A DNA stretch of 64,000 nt, taken from assembly GCA_045593265.1 (NCBI GenBank), contig JAZNWH010000105.1:1-64000 (forward strand), written 5' to 3'. Source of the DNA: RGIG8497 sp045593265. GTDB taxonomy: Bacteria > Bacillota > Clostridia > RGIG6154. Below are positions 60,808 to 64,000 of the stretch, piece after piece. The notes beneath the pieces were generated by a model. That model searched no databases, was not told the origin of the DNA, and saw only the letters and a program-made list of their open reading frames with translations. The translations under genes and the position numbers were made by a program. How positions within the stretch are numbered: the first letter of the stretch is position 1; each line of letters opens with the position of its first letter.

Positions 60808-62697
60808 TTAAAACAATCCTTTTTTCAAAGCAACACCAAAGCCAAGACCCATAAGAATTTCAGCTACAGTCCATCCGCTTTCTATACAGCATGGCCCCCA
60901 ACCCACATCGTGAGGCATACCATATATTTCCATACGCTTAAGGTCAAGGCATCTTGCCCATGCACCATCATTTTTTTTATCATCGCTTACAATTTGTGCA
61001 TCTGACATAAACTTAGCTATATCTTCCCATTTTTTCAGGAAGATTACATCATTGGTTACATAATAAGCATAAGAAAACCCTAAAGGCAACCAATTAAGAG
61101 AATACAGCATCTCAGCTATTTCATTTCCATTATCTGCAAGCATAGAAGATTCTGTGCCTGCTGTTCTGCTTCTATATGCTGTATAGCCAGGGTCAACTTC
61201 GGTATATCCACCGGTTTTATGGCGATAGATTTCAAGACGCTGACAAACATCATAGAGCCATTGTTTATGTTCTTCACTTCCTGTAACCTGATAAAGGCAC
61301 GCAAGTGGAAAAATGAGTCTGCACAATTCTTCCGTTTCGCTTATTGCACGCATAGTTTCGGGATATACTCCCATAATGGTTGACAAGCCTTTTACAGCCG
61401 TTTCCTTGTATATTTCCTTGTGGTTGAGCTGATATGCAAGAAGAAGTGCAGCGCTGTAGTAGGCATTACGATGTGCACAGTACTGATTTGAAGGTTTTGA
61501 TGTCATTTCCTTTATTTTTTCATCAGTAAGATAGCTTGTATGAACACCATGTTCCATAAGTCCGTCAGTACCCGTTATACTGATAAGAAAATCAAGAGCT
61601 GCTTCAACCTGAGGCAACAGACTCATATCTTTGGTATACATCATATAAAATAAAGTACTGATAACAGCTCTTCCTGTATCATCTCCGTATACGGTACACC
61701 ACGCACCTTCTGTCCATCTGAGCATTCCTGAAAATTTCCCTGTTTTAATCTGCATTTTATCAAAAATGAAACTCGAAAGATTCTTGTAAACAGCAAGGGA
61801 TTCTTTGTTATTCGACAGAATATAATCAAAAAGATATGCACCTGCTATCTCCCCTACACAATCAACACGAACATTGTTTCTTTCAGCCTGAACACCATCA
61901 GGAGTAATTGGATGAGCCATACCCTCTCTTGCACCATCTTTTCCGTTGTCAAGAAGAATGTTGCATCCATCAAACCATGCCATTCCTCTGTCAAAAGTGC
62001 CCTGTGCATCACAGTTACTGCCAAGAGTATAGTATGGAGCGGGCATCTGTATTTGCTCTACTCCTAAATGATTAAGAATAATTTCAAGAATTCCACACCA
62101 GGATTCAAAAGGAGCAAATCTTGCTTTTACAAAGTTTGAAATACGAAATGAACATACAAGTCTGTTTTCGTTATAATACCAGAGTCGCCAGTCTCTTGTT
62201 GCAATCTCATCAGTTTTTATTTTTGACGCATCTATGTGGTCGTGGCTGACAATATGCCCACCATTATAGAGTATTGGATATGCATTATCAGGTAAAAAAA
62301 TATGGTTGCACCCTCTATTTGCCTGGCTGTCAAGCAAATCACCAAATGTCAAGCTTTCGGTATCGCTTCCGATATATACATATCTGTTCATAGTATCACT
62401 CATAGAATCTCTGCCATCATTGTAATCATCACCATCGGTATAAGTATATCCAAGGCTTGCACACCATTCGTAGAATATCGGCTTACCACTTTCAGCGAAC
62501 TCCTCCGTTTTAACACGAAGTGATGCACTAAGCACACGTGGTCTTGTATTCTCTGTTCCACAAAGCAAAGCTATAGCCGAATAGACAGATAAATCTTTGA
62601 GTTCAGCTTCCTTGAACGAGAGCATTTCACATTTTCCTGAGTTCATTAAAATATTGCTTAAATCACTTTTGTTATCACTTATAATCAATATAGACAT
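60808..62697 (-). CDS. Unrecognised 629-residue two-domain protein, putative alpha/alpha-barrel glycoside-processing enzyme
   Basis: I do not recognise the family. Residues 1-220 look like an alpha/beta domain of the glutamine-amidotransferase or ThuA type: a hydrophobic strand at the start (SILIISDN), IALLCG and KPIFYEWCASLGY. Residues about 225-625 are helix-rich with repeated aromatic and Gly positions as in (alpha/alpha)6 barrels. Acidic or polar patches that could be active-site residues are WTEGAWCTVYGDDTGRA, GLMEHGVHTSYL, YCAHRNAYYSAA and GWGPCCIESGW. It has no signal peptide, so it acts in the cytoplasm. It is the first gene of the amino-sugar operon with a GGAGGATT ribosome site. Glycosidase or epimerase activity on an amino-sugar saccharide is an inference. 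Confidence 0.6.
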   Translation of the reverse strand: MSILIISDNKSDLSNILMNSGKCEMLSFKEAELKDLSVYSAIALLCGTENTRPRVLSASLRVKTEEFAESGKPIFYEWCASLGYTYTDGDDYNDGRDSMSDTMNRYVYIGSDTESLTFGDLLDSQANRGCNHIFLPDNAYPILYNGGHIVSHDHIDASKIKTDEIATRDWRLWYYNENRLVCSFRISNFVKARFAPFESWCGILEIILNHLGVEQIQMPAPYYTLGSNCDAQGTFDRGMAWFDGCNILLDNGKDGAREGMAHPITPDGVQAERNNVRVDCVGEIAGAYLFDYILSNNKESLAVYKNLSSFIFDKMQIKTGKFSGMLRWTEGAWCTVYGDDTGRAVISTLFYMMYTKDMSLLPQVEAALDFLISITGTDGLMEHGVHTSYLTDEKIKEMTSKPSNQYCAHRNAYYSAALLLAYQLNHKEIYKETAVKGLSTIMGVYPETMRAISETEELCRLIFPLACLYQVTGSEEHKQWLYDVCQRLEIYRHKTGGYTEVDPGYTAYRSRTAGTESSMLADNGNEIAEMLYSLNWLPLGFSYAYYVTNDVIFLKKWEDIAKFMSDAQIVSDDKKNDGAWARCLDLKRMEIYGMPHDVGWGPCCIESGWTVAEILMGLGFGVALKKGLF

Positions 62698-62717
62698 ATG
62701 TAATCCTCCTTGTGATT

Positions 62718-62751
62718 AATTGTTACATTAATATATTTTTATGTAACAATT
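62718..62751. promoter_or_regulatory. Inverted-repeat operator over the -10 of the amino-sugar operon
   Basis: AATTGTTACAT (62718-62728) and ATGTAACAATT (62741-62751) are a perfect 11-bp inverted repeat with a 12-nt spacer. It covers the -10 box and transcript start of the minus-strand operon. A third TGTTACA half-site is at 62836-62842, near the start of the regulator transcript. Likely binding site for the divergent MurR/RpiR protein. Confidence 0.65.
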
Positions 62752-62777
62752 ATACATTTATATATTGTAAATGTCAA
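62749..62777 (-). promoter_or_regulatory. Perfect-consensus promoter of the amino-sugar operon
   Basis: On the minus strand TTGACA, 17 nt, TATAAT. Such a strong promoter would need tight repression, in keeping with the operator that overlaps its -10 box. Confidence 0.85.
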
Positions 62778-62798
62778 TACTTTTTGATAAAAGTATTG
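62775..62798. promoter_or_regulatory. 24-bp palindrome bridging the two divergent -35 boxes
   Basis: CAATACTTTT-TGAT-AAAAGTATTG. Each end of the palindrome lies inside the -35 hexamer of one of the two divergent promoters. It could be a second operator acting on both promoters. Confidence 0.5.
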
Positions 62799-62824
62799 CA
62801 AAAATAATAAAAACATTGTAGAAT
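62796..62824 (+). promoter_or_regulatory. Promoter of the MurR/RpiR gene
   Basis: TTGCAA, 17 nt, TAGAAT. The predicted transcript start near 62831 lies just before the TGTTACA half-site, suggesting autoregulation. Confidence 0.65.
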
Positions 62825-62880
62825 TAAAGAAACAATGTTACAAAAAATATTATTTCTGAACAGAAAGGTTTTATTTTACT

Positions 62881-63723
62881 ATGAGGAAAGATCTTGTCCA
62901 ATTTATCACAGAAAAATATACATCTATGACAAATAGTGAAAAAACTATAGCAGATTATATAATCAACAATCTCGAACACGTGCTTACCATAAGTGTGCAG
63001 GCACTGTCTGCAGAACTAAACATCAGTGTCGCAACAATTGTTCGTTTTGCTCAACATTTAGGCTTTGACGGATATAAAGAATTCAGGCTGTGTCTTGCAC
63101 AACTTGGTAATGAACACGAAGATTTTATTTTAGATTTTCACAAAAACGAAAACTCCCCCGATGCACAGATTTCAAAAATGCTTATATCCTGTTCAGAATG
63201 TTTAAACCTTACACGTCAAAATATAGATTATGATACTTTAACTGATATTGTCCAGGCAATTCACAGTGCTGAAAAAATAGCCTTCTTCGGTGTCGGAACT
63301 TCATATATAGTTTGTCAGGATGCATCCGTTAAATTCAAACGAATAGGAATTAATGCAGAATGTGCCTGTGAATCAACATCGGCATCACTCATTTTACTAA
63401 ACATGAAAAAAGGTGATGTGGTTTTTGGTATTTCTCATTCGGGAAACAACGAAACTGTAGAGAAAATATTAAAAATGGCACAAAAGATGGGACTGACAAC
63501 AATTGCAGTAACAACTTTCAGCAACACTAATATTTGCAAAACAGCAGATTACACGTTATTTACACAAACAAGAGAAAGTCCTTTGCACAAAATTGCCATC
63601 ACATCCCGTGTAAGTCAATTCGCTATGATGGATTCTCTGTTTATGGCATATCTTACAATCAATTATGACCAGTGTATCAGTAACATCGAAAAAACTCATG
63701 AAATAAGTGAAGGTTTAAAATAG
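62881..63723 (+). CDS. MurR/RpiR-family transcriptional regulator
   Basis: 280 residues. The N-terminal helix-turn-helix domain (residues 1-80) includes NSEKTIADYIINN, LSAELNISVATIVRFAQHLGFDGYKEFR. The C-terminal SIS domain (about 110-260) contains KIAFFGVGTSYIVCQDASVKFKRIG and VVFGISHSGNNETVEKIL, which should bind a sugar phosphate. Divergent from the NanE-MurQ operon, it is its probable repressor, with MurNAc-6-P or ManNAc-6-P as likely effector by analogy to E. coli MurR. GAAAGG precedes the ATG. Confidence 0.92.
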   Translation: MRKDLVQFITEKYTSMTNSEKTIADYIINNLEHVLTISVQALSAELNISVATIVRFAQHLGFDGYKEFRLCLAQLGNEHEDFILDFHKNENSPDAQISKMLISCSECLNLTRQNIDYDTLTDIVQAIHSAEKIAFFGVGTSYIVCQDASVKFKRIGINAECACESTSASLILLNMKKGDVVFGISHSGNNETVEKILKMAQKMGLTTIAVTTFSNTNICKTADYTLFTQTRESPLHKIAITSRVSQFAMMDSLFMAYLTINYDQCISNIEKTHEISEGLK

Positions 63724-63738
63724 AATATGCTTTAACTT

Positions 63739-63773
63739 AAAACTGCCCGGCTGAGTTTCAGCCGGGCAGTTTT
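63739..63773. terminator. Strong bidirectional terminator
   Basis: AACTGCCCGGCTGA (63741-63754) and TCAGCCGGGCAGTT (63758-63771) pair perfectly with a 3-nt loop, followed by TTTT. It separates the regulator from a convergent MATE gene. Confidence 0.85.
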
Positions 63774-64000
63774 TAATTTTTATAAGAATTTTGTTCAAGC
63801 TTTATATATTGGTCAGATTTCCACTTGCCTGTAAGGAAAATAACTGTTGCAAATATCAATTCAGTAATATACGCACCGCTAAGTGCTATATGCACCCCAT
63901 AAATTCGAATTTCGTAAGGCAATACAGCAAACATAATATAAGCATATACAACATAAGAAATTGCATAAATCAAAGTTGAAATAAACATAAGTGTTCCTGA
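63773..64000 (-). CDS. MATE-family transporter, C-terminal part (gene runs off the window)
   Basis: The last 75 or so codons of a membrane protein read from the window edge. Two hydrophobic helices flank PYEIRIYGVHIALSGAYITELIF, followed by a basic end (TGKWKSDQYIKLEQNSYKN). The arrangement matches the last two helices of MATE exporters, as in the 455-residue protein at 29.7 kb. It is truncated only by the window boundary. Confidence 0.65.
   Translation of the reverse strand, partial: SGTLMFISTLIYAISYVVYAYIMFAVLPYEIRIYGVHIALSGAYITELIFATVIFLTGKWKSDQYIKLEQNSYKN

Overview
The window is a low-GC chromosomal segment from a Gram-positive, probably spore-forming member of the Clostridia (Bacillota). 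Supporting signs are strong GGAGG and GGTGAT ribosome binding sites, frequent TTG and GTG starts, a CIRCE box before groES-groEL, RNase J instead of RNase E, HPr kinase, a PdaA-type deacetylase and a YlmC/YmxH protein, and gene orders known from Bacillus and Clostridium (holB-ricT-trmN-rsmI, ecfA1-ecfA2-ecfT-truA, tsaE-tsaB...tsaD, ruvC-ruvA-ruvB, murB next to hprK). No prophage, insertion sequence, integrase or CRISPR array was seen. Nearly all of the window is core genome.

Layout. 1-3.2 kb: an RluA-type pseudouridine synthase, then a divergent glycolipid glycosyltransferase/TPR pair. 3.3-4.0 kb: two tiny cysteine-tailed membrane proteins and an unexplained hairpin-rich non-coding element. 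4.1-11.9 kb (+): holB, ricT, a ferredoxin with its own promoter and terminator, trmN, rsmI, recD2, comFC and a short QueG-like protein. 11.9-22.4 kb (-): a long, tightly packed run ending at rho and ylmC, with CvpA, a beta-propeller protein, truA, the ECF transporter module, an RNA methyltransferase, birA, a D-2-hydroxyacid dehydrogenase and an aldo/keto reductase. 22.6-27.1 kb (+): all four dedicated bacterial t6A genes (tsaE, tsaB, tsaC, tsaD) with rpiB, a dCMP deaminase and rimI. 27.1-36.9 kb: a DUF1294 gene interrupted by TGA, an SLC13-like transporter, tyrA, MATE, pdaA, an ABC-F protein, mgtE and an AGCS symporter. 37.1-39.5 kb (-): a polar amino acid ABC importer whose binding protein has its two halves in swapped order. 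39.5-43.2 kb: two acyltransferase-fold proteins and RNase J. 43.2-51.3 kb (-): groESL, ruvCAB, coaD, rsmD, recG. 51.3-57.0 kb (-): a FakA-like kinase, Asp23, murB, glk, hprK and a HAD phosphatase. 57.0-57.7 kb: a dense array of small hairpins followed by a tRNA-Met/tRNA-Val operon. 57.7-63.8 kb: an amino-sugar recycling locus facing a MurR/RpiR regulator. The window ends inside a second MATE gene.

The items most worth a second look are these. (1) The circularly permuted substrate-binding lipoprotein at 38.6-39.4 kb. (2) The amino-sugar locus, made of a NanE-MurQ fusion, a BadF-type kinase and an unrecognised 629-residue two-domain protein, controlled from a symmetric divergent promoter region. 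(3) The hairpin arrays at 57.06-57.45 kb and the separate structured element at 3.62-3.99 kb. (4) The pair of cysteine-tailed mini membrane proteins. (5) Four terminators that share the core GGTGTAAA.

All functional calls come from reading motifs and gene order by eye. No database search was run.
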